A stretch of DNA of 64,000 nt from Streptosporangium sp. NBC_01756 (GCF_035917975.1 NZ_CP109130.1:2232001-2296000), one strand, 5' to 3'. Positions 9,274 through 17,793 are shown, counted from the stretch's first letter. Made by a program: numbers and translations. The notes: generated by a model from the sequence alone, not told the origin.

Positions 9274-9722
9274 GATCGCAGGAGCGGACCGGCCCTCACG
9301 ACGACGCACCCTCGGGATCATCCGACCCATGCGCATGGCACAGGGAATTTCCCGGCGAGGTGTCCTCCGTACCGGCCGCCCGCGCCTGGGCACACGGACT
9401 GCTGGCCGTACGGCTCGCCCCCACGGCGCTCGACGACGTCCTGCTGCTGCTCAGCGAGGTCGTCACCAACGCGGTCACCCACTCCGACTCCGGCCGTACG
9501 GCGGGCGGCCGGGTGACCGTCCACCTGACCTACGGCCCTGAAGCCGTCCACGTGGAGGTCACCGACGACGGCTCGACCACCAGCACCCCGGCCGTGCACG
9601 TGCCGGACGCCGATGCCGACGGCGGCCGGGGCCTGTGGCTGGTCGACCTGCTCGCCATCGCCTGGGGATCGTCGCGCCACGACGAGGCGGGCCGATCGGT
9701 CTGGTTCCAGGTGGCGGGGTGA
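9270..9722 (+). CDS. RsbW-like ATP-binding protein (HATPase_c_2)
   Basis: The 150-residue protein is a single GHKL ATPase domain without a histidine-phosphotransfer part. The N box is LLSEVVTNAVTHS, the G1 box is VTDDGS, and the G2 box is GRGLWLVDLLA. Such stand-alone domains act as anti-sigma or anti-anti-sigma switch kinases in actinomycetes. The ATG overlaps the stop of the preceding gene by 4 bp. No sigma factor or anti-sigma antagonist is adjacent, so its partner is unknown. Confidence 0.85.
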   Translation: MRSQERTGPHDDAPSGSSDPCAWHREFPGEVSSVPAARAWAHGLLAVRLAPTALDDVLLLLSEVVTNAVTHSDSGRTAGGRVTVHLTYGPEAVHVEVTDDGSTTSTPAVHVPDADADGGRGLWLVDLLAIAWGSSRHDEAGRSVWFQVAG

Positions 9723-9743
9723 CCTCTCATCTTCAGAAGTCGC

Positions 9744-9989
9744 TCAGACCATGAGATCTTCAACCCTGGCTCCCAACGCCTTGAGAAGGCTCAATATGGT
9801 GAAATATCCTGGCTCGACCACCGCCGCTGTTTCAATCTTCCTGAGAGTCGACAGTGCGATTTCTGCACTGGTCGCCAGTTGCTGCTGCGTGTAACCCCTT
9901 TCCAGGCGAAGTTCCCTCAGTTTTGGCCCCAGGCGTGCTGCCTGTTCGACATACCTGCTCTCAGCTCGCTTTCTCCGCCCAGAAGTCAC
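9744..9989 (-). CDS. Small XRE-family regulator
   Basis: This protein of about 81 residues is almost all one helix-turn-helix domain (YTQQQLATSAEIALSTLRKIE), followed by a short helical end. I used the GTG at 9987-9989; a TTG at 10002-10004 is an alternative that would add five residues. It diverges from the Gp37/TcmP genes, and a near-symmetric dyad lies between them, so it probably controls itself and that pair. Confidence 0.8.
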   Translation of the reverse strand: MTSGRRKRAESRYVEQAARLGPKLRELRLERGYTQQQLATSAEIALSTLRKIETAAVVEPGYFTILSLLKALGARVEDLMV

Positions 9990-10005
9990 CGCACCACCGC
10001 TCAAA

Positions 10006-10037
10006 GTGATAAATTAATATCGCTCAAAATTTATCAC
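10006..10037. promoter_or_regulatory. Divergent-promoter dyad, probable XRE operator
   Basis: GTGATAAATT (10006-10015) and its inverted copy AATTTATCAC (10028-10037) have centres 22 bp apart, two helical turns. Outside the arms, CAAAG (left, before GTGATAAATT) and CAAAGG (right, on the other strand) extend the match. The site is markedly AT-rich and lies between the XRE gene and the Gp37-like gene. Confidence 0.65.
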
Positions 10038-10091
10038 CTTTGTGACGCAAAGCCGACTCCCCAGCATGCTGGGGTCAAGGGAGGCACCATC

Positions 10092-10871
10092 ATGGCCAAG
10101 CGGACAACGATCGAGTGGACAGAGGTCACGTGGAACCCTACGACGGGCTGCGACCAGATCTCCGCTGGTTGCGACAACTGCTATGCGCTCACGCTTGCCA
10201 AGCGACTCAAAGCCATGGGTGCCGAGAAATACCAAAATGACGGTGATGCCCGAACTTCGGGACCTGGGTTCGGGATAACGGTGCACCCTTCGGCCCTACG
10301 CCAGCCCTATTCCTGGCGCACCCCTCAGGTGGTCTTCGTCAACTCCATGAGCGATCTGTTTCACGCTCGGGTCCCACTCGACTTCGTACGCGAGGTTTTC
10401 AAGGTCATCTCAGAGACACCCCAGCACACCTATCAGGTGCTCACCAAGCGTTCGGCGCGTCTTCGCAAGGTCGCACACTCCCTCGAGTGGCCGGACAACC
10501 TGTGGATGGGGGTCTCCGTCGAGGACCGCGATGCCCTTTACCGGGTTGACGACCTACGAACGGTACCGGCTCGGATCAAGTTCTTGTCATGCGAGCCGCT
10601 CCTGGGGCCGTTGTCCGATCTGAAACCGACGGGACTGGACTGGATCATAGCCGGTGGTGAAAGCGGGCCGGCGCACCGCCCAATCGATCCTGACTGGGTC
10701 AGGGAAATCCGAGACCTGTGCCAGGACGGTCACGTACCGTTCTTCTTCAAACAGTGGGGAGGACGCACACCAAAAGCAGGTGGCCGATTGCTCGATGGGC
10801 GTACCTGGGATGAACTCCCCTTCCGGACGCAACCCCTTGATTTGACGAAGCCCCACGTCGTGACAGCCTGA
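10092..10871 (+). CDS. Three-Cys-motif protein, phage Gp37/Gp68 (DUF5131) family
   Basis: This 259-residue protein starts MAKRTTIEWTEVTWNP and has the family's cysteine motif GCDQISAGCDNCYA, spaced C-x6-C-x2-C. The motif resembles the iron-sulfur binding motif of radical SAM enzymes. Other family marks are FVNSMSDLFH, YQVLTKRSARL, WMGVSVED, LSCEPLLGPL, WIIAGGESG and PFFFKQWGG. The reaction is not established to my knowledge. AAGGGAGG lies upstream of the ATG. The next gene encodes the family's regular partner TcmP. Confidence 0.9.
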   Translation: MAKRTTIEWTEVTWNPTTGCDQISAGCDNCYALTLAKRLKAMGAEKYQNDGDARTSGPGFGITVHPSALRQPYSWRTPQVVFVNSMSDLFHARVPLDFVREVFKVISETPQHTYQVLTKRSARLRKVAHSLEWPDNLWMGVSVEDRDALYRVDDLRTVPARIKFLSCEPLLGPLSDLKPTGLDWIIAGGESGPAHRPIDPDWVREIRDLCQDGHVPFFFKQWGGRTPKAGGRLLDGRTWDELPFRTQPLDLTKPHVVTA

Positions 10872-10929
10872 CCGCTATTGGACAGATGAACCGGTGGGCC
10901 GCTTCGCAAAGACGGGTAGAAAGCGAAAC

Positions 10930-12051
10930 ATGCCCACCCCCAAAGCCCCCCTGTGGCACTGCGACCCCCACACTCAAGCAAAGCATGAGCTGCTGCGCCG
11001 ATACCTGGAAGCATGGTTCCCCATCTTGCTCCAGGGAGCCCGTGCACGTGAGTGTGTGACGTACGCGGAAGGCTTCGCCGGACCAGGCGTTTACCAGGCT
11101 GGGGAGCCTGGATCACCTGTCGTCGCACTCCAGGTTTTCCTGCGTCAGCGCCACTTCCTGGACGCAGGAAAGAGGGTGAATGTCGTCCTGGTGGAAGACG
11201 ACGCCACTCGGCTGGAGCGACTCCGCAAGGAAGTCGGCGACGTCACCGCTCGCTATGGTGGCGTTCCCGATTCGATGAGCATCGAGTACTACAAGGGCAA
11301 GTGTGCCGACACCCTTCTCCCCGCTCTCGACGCTGCGGGGGCGATGAATACACCGATCTTCGCTTTCTTGGACAGCTGGGGCGGTCCAGATATTCCGCTT
11401 GACATTGCCCGAGCTATCGCCGCAGTCCCTTCCAGCGAGGTCTTCGTGACATTCGGCACGCGATTTCTGCTGCAGTTCGGCAAGGCGGAGGCACACCAAG
11501 CCGCTGGAGACCGGGCTTTCGGCGGGACTTCCTGGCGCAAGGTCCGCGGGCTCACCTCCCGTGAGAAGAAAAGCTTCCTGGTCAGCACATACCGTGAGTC
11601 GCTCAATGCTGCAGGTTTCCCCTACGTGCTCTCCTTCGAAATGCTGGACGAAGGAGGCCACGACCTTCACCTGGTGTACGGAACCACAAGCCACAAGGGT
11701 CTCGAAAAGATGAAAGATGCCATATGGAAAGTCGATCCGATACGCGGGGTAAACTATCGTGACCCTCGCGATCCGGATCAGCTCCTGCTTGAGTTCAGCC
11801 TCGATCCGGACACGCGCCCACTGCGACGAGCCCTCCTCGAAGAGCTGGCCAAGGGCGAACGGACGCTCGAACAGCTCAAGGAGTTCGCCCTTCTGGAAAC
11901 TGTTTATCGGCCCCCGCACGTCACGCCCGTCGTCAAACACCTCTTGGAACGCGGCAAAATAGAGCGTGATCCTGCTCGTGGGCAGCTCAGCGGAGACAAG
12001 GTGATCCGGCTCGCGTCAAAAGAAACGCCGGAGGCGGATGCGCTCTTCTGA
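10930..12051 (+). CDS. tcmP: Three-Cys-motif partner protein TcmP
   Basis: The 373-residue protein matches the TcmP family by its start (WHCDPHTQAKHELLRRYL), the VTYAEGFAGPG segment, IFAFLDSWGG, and its constant pairing with a Gp37-like gene. The EGFAGPG/FLDSWGG pair recalls methyltransferase motifs (a DxFAGxG-like SAM site and a DPPY-like loop), but catalysis is unproven. The last ~100 residues look like a winged-helix domain. I used the ATG for MPTPKAPL; a GTG 12 codons upstream is possible and neither has a strong ribosome site. Confidence 0.85.
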   Translation: MPTPKAPLWHCDPHTQAKHELLRRYLEAWFPILLQGARARECVTYAEGFAGPGVYQAGEPGSPVVALQVFLRQRHFLDAGKRVNVVLVEDDATRLERLRKEVGDVTARYGGVPDSMSIEYYKGKCADTLLPALDAAGAMNTPIFAFLDSWGGPDIPLDIARAIAAVPSSEVFVTFGTRFLLQFGKAEAHQAAGDRAFGGTSWRKVRGLTSREKKSFLVSTYRESLNAAGFPYVLSFEMLDEGGHDLHLVYGTTSHKGLEKMKDAIWKVDPIRGVNYRDPRDPDQLLLEFSLDPDTRPLRRALLEELAKGERTLEQLKEFALLETVYRPPHVTPVVKHLLERGKIERDPARGQLSGDKVIRLASKETPEADALF

Positions 12052-12097
12052 TCGTGGGAGAGCGTAGTGGGAAGGCGCACGTTGCCGACCCGGCAGA

Positions 12098-12712
12098 ATG
12101 GCATCCATGAACTGGTTGCTGATCCACGGCGGTCTGTGGGAGGACATGGACGCCCGGCGGTTCTGGACCGTCCCCGGCGTTACCGGCGCGCTATGTGAGC
12201 GTGGCCTGACCGTCCATCTGCCGGACAGGCCGCACCGCCCGGATGGCTGGGAGGCCGAGGTCGCCCACCTCGAACGGTCACTCCCGGATGGCCCGCTGAC
12301 CGTGCTGGCCGGTTCCAACGGCTGCTCGGTGGCGGTACGGCTGGCGCTGCGGCATCCGGACCGGGTGACGAGGCTGATCCTGGCTTGGCCCGCCACTGCA
12401 GGAGACCCTTGCGTGGACGAACACACCCGCACCGGGCTCGTCGGTCAGGGCGCGACCCCTGCCACGATCGAGAATCTGCTCACCGGGCAGACTCTGCGTG
12501 GCGTGACCGACACCGACCTGCGCCGCCTCGACATGCCCGTGGCCGTGGCGCCTTCCATCCCCAACCCCTTCCATCAGCGCTACACCACCGACGCGCTACT
12601 CGCACTGGTGCCCGGCGCGGTCGAGTTGCCGCCCGCGACACCGGAGCCGCCCCGGCCGGACTTCCCCGCCTATCTGGAGGCGTTCGCCTCCGCGGTGACC
12701 GGACCCGTCTGA
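12098..12712 (+). CDS. Small alpha/beta-hydrolase fold protein
   Basis: This 204-residue protein opens with LLIHGGLWEDMD, which fits the oxyanion-hole HGG of alpha/beta hydrolases. The usual nucleophile elbow is replaced by LAGSNGCSVAVRLALRHPDRV, where the GxSxG pattern reads GSNGC, so catalysis is in doubt. The ATG at 12107 (MNWLLIHGG) is an alternative start; no ribosome site is clear for either. The next gene is another hydrolase of the same superfamily. Confidence 0.75.
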   Translation: MASMNWLLIHGGLWEDMDARRFWTVPGVTGALCERGLTVHLPDRPHRPDGWEAEVAHLERSLPDGPLTVLAGSNGCSVAVRLALRHPDRVTRLILAWPATAGDPCVDEHTRTGLVGQGATPATIENLLTGQTLRGVTDTDLRRLDMPVAVAPSIPNPFHQRYTTDALLALVPGAVELPPATPEPPRPDFPAYLEAFASAVTGPV

Positions 12713-12816
12713 AGCCGCGCGCCGGAAGGCAACGACGACAGTCAGGGCTCGAGGCCGATGACCCTCTCGCCGACTCACCGGCATCCTCCGACCGCCACCG
12801 CGATTACCTTTAAGAC

Positions 12817-13530
12817 ATGGCTGATCACTGCACGGTCGACATCGGTGGGATCCGGCTGGCCTATCAGGTGTCCGGCGCCGCTGACGCCTCGCCGCTCGTC
12901 CTGGTGCACGCACTGGGCGAGAACGCGGCCGACTGGGACAACGTGGTGACCGCTTTCGCGCACCACTGGCGGGTCTACGCGCTGGACCTGCGCGGTCATG
13001 GGCAGAGCGACTGGCCCGGCGACTACTCCCTAGAGCTCATGCGCGACGACGTGCTCGGCTTCCTGGACGCCCTGGCGCTCGACCGGGTGACCCTGATCGG
13101 GCACTCGTTGGGCGGGCTGGTGGCATACCTGTTCGCCGAGGATCATCCGGAGCGGGTGGAACGGCTGGTCCTGGAGGACGTCCCCGCGCCCTTCCCTCGG
13201 GAGGGGATCACCCCGGTCAGACCGGACGGGCCGCTGTCCTTCGACTGGGCGATGGTGTTGGCCGTCAGGAAGCAGATCGACGATCCCGAACCGGCGTGGC
13301 TGGATCGGCTCGACCGGATCACCGCACCGACCCTCATCGTGGCCGGCGGACCGCAGAGTCATGTGCCGCAGGACCGGATCGCGGAGATGGCCCGGCGGGT
13401 CCCCGACGGCCGGGTTGTCACCATCCCGGCCGGGCACCTGGTGCACGACGCCCGACCACACGAGTTCACCGAAGCGGTCCTGGCATTCCTGCGGCCTGCG
13501 GAAGCCCCGCCGCGCAGCCGTACGCGATGA
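12817..13530 (+). CDS. Alpha/beta hydrolase
   Basis: This is a complete 237-residue hydrolase. It has LVLVHALGENAADWD, LRGHGQSDWPG, the nucleophile elbow GHSLGG near 92-97 and the catalytic histidine in PAGHLVHD near the C-terminus. The substrate cannot be told. TACCTT lies exactly 6 bp before the ATG with no ribosome site, which would fit a leaderless transcript. It ends 36 bp from the convergent NERD gene. Confidence 0.87.
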   Translation: MADHCTVDIGGIRLAYQVSGAADASPLVLVHALGENAADWDNVVTAFAHHWRVYALDLRGHGQSDWPGDYSLELMRDDVLGFLDALALDRVTLIGHSLGGLVAYLFAEDHPERVERLVLEDVPAPFPREGITPVRPDGPLSFDWAMVLAVRKQIDDPEPAWLDRLDRITAPTLIVAGGPQSHVPQDRIAEMARRVPDGRVVTIPAGHLVHDARPHEFTEAVLAFLRPAEAPPRSRTR

Positions 13531-13566
13531 CACCACCGGTCGAGACGGCGGGGCGACGCGGGGCAG

Positions 13567-14307
13567 TCAGGCCATCCGGCGCAGCACCCGGGCGGCGGTC
13601 CGGACGAGCAGTTCCACCTGCTGCTCGTCGAACTCCGCCCGGGGCCCCTGTGTGATCCAGCGGGCCACCAGGCGCGGCTTGAGCAGCGTGAGCCCCTCGG
13701 CGGTGACCGTCCGCCGGATCTTCCCGCCGTGTACGGCGAGCAGCGGTTCGATCGTGACGGGGATGCCTGACTCGCGGGAGAGCACCTGGGCCAGTGCGTC
13801 GGAGGCGTCGACGAGCGCCTTGGCCACCTTGGTGCCGTACTTCTCGCCGAGGAACAGCCGCTCGCCGTACCGGGCGATCTCGGTGTCCGGGTCCCACGCC
13901 TCGTTGTCGACGACCCAGATGCCGCCGGGGCCGATGACGAGGTGGTCGATCGACGCCTGGCCGGGCACGGCACGGCCGTCGAGGACCTGGTAGCCGCGCC
14001 TGCGGAGTCTGCGGCGGAGCAGCTTGCCGGTGATGTTCTCGCCGCGGCGCCTGCCCCGCCAGACCGCGGTGGCCTCGTAGGAGTGCCAGGCCCAGAACGC
14101 GTCGGCCGCGCCGACCAGCAGACCGGCCAGAATCCCGATCACCGGGGGGCTGGGCAGCGCGAACCGGTAGGCGAGCACCAGCCCCACCACCAGACCCACC
14201 GCGGCCTTGACCATGCGCATCTTCCGGCGCTGGTCGGCGTCTTTGATCCAGAACTGCTCGTACATGACCTGGGGTGACAGCCCGTGGACCTGGTCGTCGG
14301 GCGTCAC
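13567..14307 (-). CDS. NERD-domain membrane protein
   Basis: About 246 residues from a GTG (VTPDDQVHGLSPQVMYEQFW). A hydrophobic hairpin (VGLVVGLVLAYRFAL and VIGILAGLLVGAADAFW) is followed by a NERD domain with SIDHLVIGPGGIWVVDNEAW, the expected D and NxxGWVV-like positions of this nuclease-related fold. Whether it cuts DNA is unknown. The frame stays open upstream to 14463, so a longer start is possible, but the extra part looks non-conserved and would cover the TetR operator. Confidence 0.75.
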   Translation of the reverse strand: MTPDDQVHGLSPQVMYEQFWIKDADQRRKMRMVKAAVGLVVGLVLAYRFALPSPPVIGILAGLLVGAADAFWAWHSYEATAVWRGRRRGENITGKLLRRRLRRRGYQVLDGRAVPGQASIDHLVIGPGGIWVVDNEAWDPDTEIARYGERLFLGEKYGTKVAKALVDASDALAQVLSRESGIPVTIEPLLAVHGGKIRRTVTAEGLTLLKPRLVARWITQGPRAEFDEQQVELLVRTAARVLRRMA

Positions 14308-14468
14308 GTAGATTGATCCGCCGGGCACAGCGAACTCCCCAAGGGTCGGTGGGTGCAAGAAGACGGATCTGCGACGCTGAAGATCCCTGACTATGAAATA
14401 CCCGAGTGGGGGCTCCAAGCATCCGAAGGTGATGCAACTAACACACCTCGGATACCCGTCCATGGGTT

Positions 14469-14484
14469 AACCGACCAGTCGGTA
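14469..14484. promoter_or_regulatory. TetR operator upstream of the TetR gene
   Basis: AACCGACCAGTCGGTA contains the 6-bp arms ACCGAC/GTCGGT. It lies 32 bp before the TetR start and resembles the site at 23609-23624. It also looks like the operator consensus I recall for the fatty-acid regulator PfmR of Thermus (TACCGACCGnTnGGTn). Confidence 0.65.
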
Positions 14485-14515
14485 TGCTGTCCGCACCACA
14501 TTTTGGGGGAGACCG

Positions 14516-15118
14516 ATGACTCAGGACCAGGAGCCGGTACGGCAGCGCCTGCTCGCCGAGGCCACCCGCCTGTTCGCCGAGCGGGGCTTCGAGAGCACCT
14601 CGGTGCAGGAGATCGTGACGGCGGCCGGCGTCACCAAGGGCGCCATGTACCACTACTTCGACTCCAAGGACGACCTGCTCCACGAGATCTACGGGCGGGT
14701 GCTGCGCATGCAGATGGAGCGGCTCACCCACTTCGCCGACGGCCCCGGCCCGCTGGCCGAACGCCTGCACGCCGCCGCCGCCGACGTCGTGCGGACCACG
14801 GTGGAGAACCTGGACGACTCCAAGGTTTTCTTCCGCTCCATGCACTCGCTCGCCCCCGACACCTACAAGAGCGTCCGGGCCGAGCGCCGCCGCTACCACG
14901 AGTGCTTCCGCGACCTCGTCACCGAGGGCCAGCGTGCGGGCACCTTCAGAGACGACACCCCCGCCGAGATCGTCGTCGACTTCTTCTTCGGCTCGGTCCA
15001 CCACCTGGGCACCTGGTACAGCGCGGAGGGCCCGCTCTCGGGCGCCGAGGTCGGCGAGCACTTCGCCGACCTGCTGCTCACCTCACTGCGACCCGATCGG
15101 CCGGCACCCCCCGGGTGA
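14516..15118 (+). CDS. TetR-family regulator, probable fatty-acid or acyl-CoA type
   Basis: The 200-residue protein has a standard TetR helix-turn-helix (TSVQEIVTAAGVTKGAMYHYF, about residues 28-48) and a C-terminal ligand domain with the FFFGSVHHLGTWYS segment seen in KstR2/PfmR-like members. The ATG follows GGGGGAG. Its own promoter carries an ACCGAC dyad that also occurs before the acyl-CoA dehydrogenase operon at about 23.6 kb, so that operon is a likely second target. This link is an inference. Confidence 0.88.
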   Translation: MTQDQEPVRQRLLAEATRLFAERGFESTSVQEIVTAAGVTKGAMYHYFDSKDDLLHEIYGRVLRMQMERLTHFADGPGPLAERLHAAAADVVRTTVENLDDSKVFFRSMHSLAPDTYKSVRAERRRYHECFRDLVTEGQRAGTFRDDTPAEIVVDFFFGSVHHLGTWYSAEGPLSGAEVGEHFADLLLTSLRPDRPAPPG

Positions 15119-15310
15119 CCCTCCGCCCGACCCAGGCCCCGACCTCGATCTCGGCCCCCACCTCAGCCCCGATCCCGACCTCGGTCTCGGCCCAGCCCCA
15201 GTCCCGGTCCCGGCCCAGCCCCGGTCCCGGCCCTGGCTCTGATCCCGGCCCGGCCCTGGCTCTGATCCCGGCTCTGGCGCGCTCGTCGTCCGGATCGTCG
15301 ACACCCTGAT
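15119..15310. repeat. C-rich degenerate minisatellite between genes
   Basis: After the TetR stop the sequence becomes short variants of GACCTCGG, CCCCGATC, CCAGTCCCGGTC and CCCGGCCCTGGCTCTGATC, the last repeated almost exactly. It is 3'-intergenic between convergent genes and has no coding potential I trust. Confidence 0.7.
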
Positions 15311-15333
15311 GTACGGCGGGCCGACCCGATGGG

Positions 15334-16290
15334 CTACCCGCCGGCGGCGCGGGTGAAGCGGGCGCCCAACTCGCGGAGGTGCTCGGCGAACTCGGGCGGG
15401 CCGAGCACCTCGAACTCCACGCCGATGCCGCCCAGGGCCTGCGCCGGCCAGTCGAGCACCTCGGTGGCCATCCGCACCCGGCATCGCCGGTCGTCGACCT
15501 CCTCGACCGTCCCCCACCGGCCGACCATGGAACGGACCGTCGCCGCGGGCGCGTGCACCAGCGCCTCGACGGTGTAGGCCGGGGAGACGTTGTCGTTCCC
15601 GGCCCGGACGAACGCCGCGGCGTCGGTGGCGGGCAGTTCGCGCGGCCGGAACCGCTCCCCGGTGCTGCGCGGACCGTCGAGCCGGTCGAGCCGGAAGCTG
15701 CGCCAGTCGTGGCGGACCAGGTCGTAGGCGACCAGATACCAGCGGCGCCCGAGTGAGACCAGCCGGTGGGGCTCGACATGGCGCGCCGTCTGCGCGCCGT
15801 CCCGCGCCGTGTAGGAGAACCGCAGCCGCTCCTCGTCCCGGCAGGCCTGGGCGACGGCCGTCAGTGCCTCCGCGCCGACGGTCGAGCCGGGCCCCGAGGG
15901 GGCGGGCACCGTCACCGCGCGCAGCGCGTCGACCCGCCGGCGCAGCCTCGGCGGCATGACCTGCACGACCTTGGTGAGCGCGCTGATCGAGAACTCCTCG
16001 ATCCCGGCGACCGCCCCCTGGGCGGCGGCCTGCAGCCCGATGGTGAGTGCGACCGCCTCGTCGTCGTCGAGCACCAGCGGAGGAAGCACGGCACCGGCGG
16101 CAAGCTGGTAGCCGCCGTCGACGCCCCGGTGGGCCTCCACCGGGTAACCCAGCTCGCGCAGCCGGTCGACGTCGCGGCGCAGGGTGCGGACCGACACCTC
16201 AAGCCGGTCGGCCAACTCGCCGCCCGGCCAGTAGCGGTGCGTCTGCAGCAGGGAGAGCAGCCGCAGCGTCCGTGAACTCGTGTTCGCCAT
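15334..16290 (-). CDS. HTH/WYL-domain transcriptional regulator (YafY type)
   Basis: The 318-residue protein begins with an HTH_11 winged helix (LQTHRYWPGGELADRLEVSV, then RTLRRDVDRLRELGYPVE), followed by DGGYQL. The WYL domain spans about 140-220 (RRWYLVAYDLVRHDWRSFRLDRL), and a WCX-like C-terminal domain follows. WYL domains bind ligands or nucleic acids. It diverges from the AlkZ-like gene across 259 bp and may act on it. Confidence 0.9.
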   Translation of the reverse strand: MANTSSRTLRLLSLLQTHRYWPGGELADRLEVSVRTLRRDVDRLRELGYPVEAHRGVDGGYQLAAGAVLPPLVLDDDEAVALTIGLQAAAQGAVAGIEEFSISALTKVVQVMPPRLRRRVDALRAVTVPAPSGPGSTVGAEALTAVAQACRDEERLRFSYTARDGAQTARHVEPHRLVSLGRRWYLVAYDLVRHDWRSFRLDRLDGPRSTGERFRPRELPATDAAAFVRAGNDNVSPAYTVEALVHAPAATVRSMVGRWGTVEEVDDRRCRVRMATEVLDWPAQALGGIGVEFEVLGPPEFAEHLRELGARFTRAAGG

Positions 16291-16483
16291 GTCCTCACGA
16301 TCCCGGCTATTCAGGTCAGAAACTGACCTTTGTCGACCCTAACGTGGTTCTCACGGCCGGAGCGAGGGTCCGGATCGCGGACCATCGGCCGACCGCCACG
16401 AGGAGGAAAATGACCGCCGACGCGGGAACGAGCGCCCGGCGCGTCCCCGGTGACGCGGTCGCCCCCGCCCCCCACCGCCTGCC

Positions 16484-16550
16484 AAGGAGATCCGAGTTGA
16501 CTTCCTCCCCAGGGCCGAAGCCCGGGGTCTCCACGCTCAAGGAGATTCGA
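16484..16550 (+). repeat. Palindromic element like an IS200/IS605 end, flanked by a direct repeat
   Basis: A CTTCCTCCCC segment leads into a hairpin (CCCC-a-GGGC, loop CGAA, GCCCGGGG at 16507-16527). This is the type of end hairpin seen on IS200/IS605-family elements in actinomycetes. It is bracketed by AAGGAGATCCGA (16484-16495) and AAGGAGATTCGA (16539-16550); the second copy is the ribosome site of the next gene. No transposase is nearby. Confidence 0.55.
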
Positions 16551-17647
16551 TGACCGGCACGCCGGCGCTCTCCCAGCGCGTCCTCAACCGGACGCTGCTC
16601 GAACGTCAGCTGCTGACGCGCCGTACCTCCCGCTCCGTTCTCGACGTCATCGGACACCTCGTCGCGATGCAGGCACAGGAGCCCAACTGGCCGTACATAG
16701 GGCTCTGGACCCGGCTGGACGGCTTCCGGCACGCGGACCTGACGGAGCTGCTCCAGGACCGGAGCGTGGTGCGCGCCACGATGGTGCGCCGCACGCAGCA
16801 CCTGACCGGCGCCGAGGACTTCCGCTGGCTGCGGCCGACGATCCAGCCCCTCCTCGACCGCGGCGCGCGCGTCTCCTACTACGCCCGGGAGACCGCGGGG
16901 CTGGACCTGGCCGAGCTTGCCGAGGTGGGCCGGGAGCTGCTGGCCGACCGGACCCTTCCCCGGCGGCAGTTCAGCCGGATGCTCGCGGAACGCTATCCGG
17001 GCCGCGACGGCCGCGTGCTCGGCGCGGCGGTGGAGCTCCAGGTGCCGCTGGCGCACGGGCCGCAGGCCGGTGTGTGGGGCGGCTGGGGCACCCGCTCGGG
17101 GATCCCGGTCACCGTCGCGGAAACGTGGATCGGCCGTCCCCTGACGGAGGCGCGGGTCGACACGTTGATCCACCGTTACCTGGCGGCGTTCGGCCCGGCC
17201 ACCGTCATGGACGTCCAGGCCTGGTCCGGGCTGACCCGGCTGCGCGAGGTGGTCGACGGCATGCGGTCACGGCTGCGGGTCCTCCGCGACGGACAGGGCA
17301 GAGAGCTCTTCGACCTGCCGGACGCGTCCCTCGCCGAGGCGGACGCGCCCGTCCCGGTGCGGTTCATGCCCGCCTACGACAACCTGCTCCTGGGGCACGC
17401 CGACCGGACCCGCGTGATCAGCGACGAGGACCGGAAACGGGTGATGCCCGGCGGGGCGCTGGTGCTCCCCACCTTCCTCGTCGACGGCCTCGTCCACGGG
17501 ATCTGGTCGGTGCAGGGCTCGACGCTGCACATCTCGCCCTTCCGGCCGCTGTCGCGGGCGGACCGTGAGGCGGTGCTGGAGGAGGCCGGGCGGCTGCTCG
17601 CCTTCGTCGCCCCGGACGCCGCCCAGCGGGACATCGTGTTCAGCTGA
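16550..17647 (+). CDS. Winged-helix DNA-binding protein, AlkZ/YcaQ (HTH_42) family
   Basis: The 365-residue protein belongs to the HTH_42 family, which includes DNA glycosylases that unhook crosslinks (AlkZ, YcaQ). It carries MQAQEPNW with Q41-A-Q43, matching the catalytic Q-phi-Q motif of that family, then TMVRRTQHL and late FMPAYDNLLLGH-DR and LPTFLVDG segments. A repair role is likely but the substrate is unknown. AAGGAG lies 4-9 bp before the ATG. It is the only gene in its unit. Confidence 0.85.
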   Translation: MTGTPALSQRVLNRTLLERQLLTRRTSRSVLDVIGHLVAMQAQEPNWPYIGLWTRLDGFRHADLTELLQDRSVVRATMVRRTQHLTGAEDFRWLRPTIQPLLDRGARVSYYARETAGLDLAELAEVGRELLADRTLPRRQFSRMLAERYPGRDGRVLGAAVELQVPLAHGPQAGVWGGWGTRSGIPVTVAETWIGRPLTEARVDTLIHRYLAAFGPATVMDVQAWSGLTRLREVVDGMRSRLRVLRDGQGRELFDLPDASLAEADAPVPVRFMPAYDNLLLGHADRTRVISDEDRKRVMPGGALVLPTFLVDGLVHGIWSVQGSTLHISPFRPLSRADREAVLEEAGRLLAFVAPDAAQRDIVFS

Positions 17648-17671
17648 GCCCGGTCGGCGCCGATCTCCGTC

Positions 17672-17770
17672 TTCCGGCCGGAAAGCCGACCTCAGGCTGG
17701 GAAGACAACCTTCCAGCCGAAAGACGACTTTCCGGCCGACGGGACAACCGTCCAGCCGAAAAGACGGATC
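17672..17770. repeat. Five degenerate ~20-bp tandem units
   Basis: Units beginning TTCCGGCCGGAAAG, CAGGCTGGGAAG, TTCCAGCCGAAAG, TCCGGCCGACGGG and TCCAGCCGAAAAG follow each other at roughly 20-bp spacing just after the AlkZ-like gene. They precede the dyad and promoter of the MFS gene. Their function is unknown. Confidence 0.6.
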
Positions 17771-17776
17771 AAATTG

Positions 17777-17793
17777 CGGAATGAAGTATTCCG
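17777..17793. promoter_or_regulatory. Dyad upstream of the MFS pump
   Basis: CGGAAT and ATTCCG flank GAAGT, and a second GTTC/GAAC pair follows at once. The region is the least GC-rich part of this gap and probably holds the promoter of the MFS gene. No adjacent regulator is obvious. Confidence 0.5.

Noticed and set aside
17672..17770. CRISPR-like array
   Set aside because: Units are ~20 bp, degenerate and contiguous without spacers.
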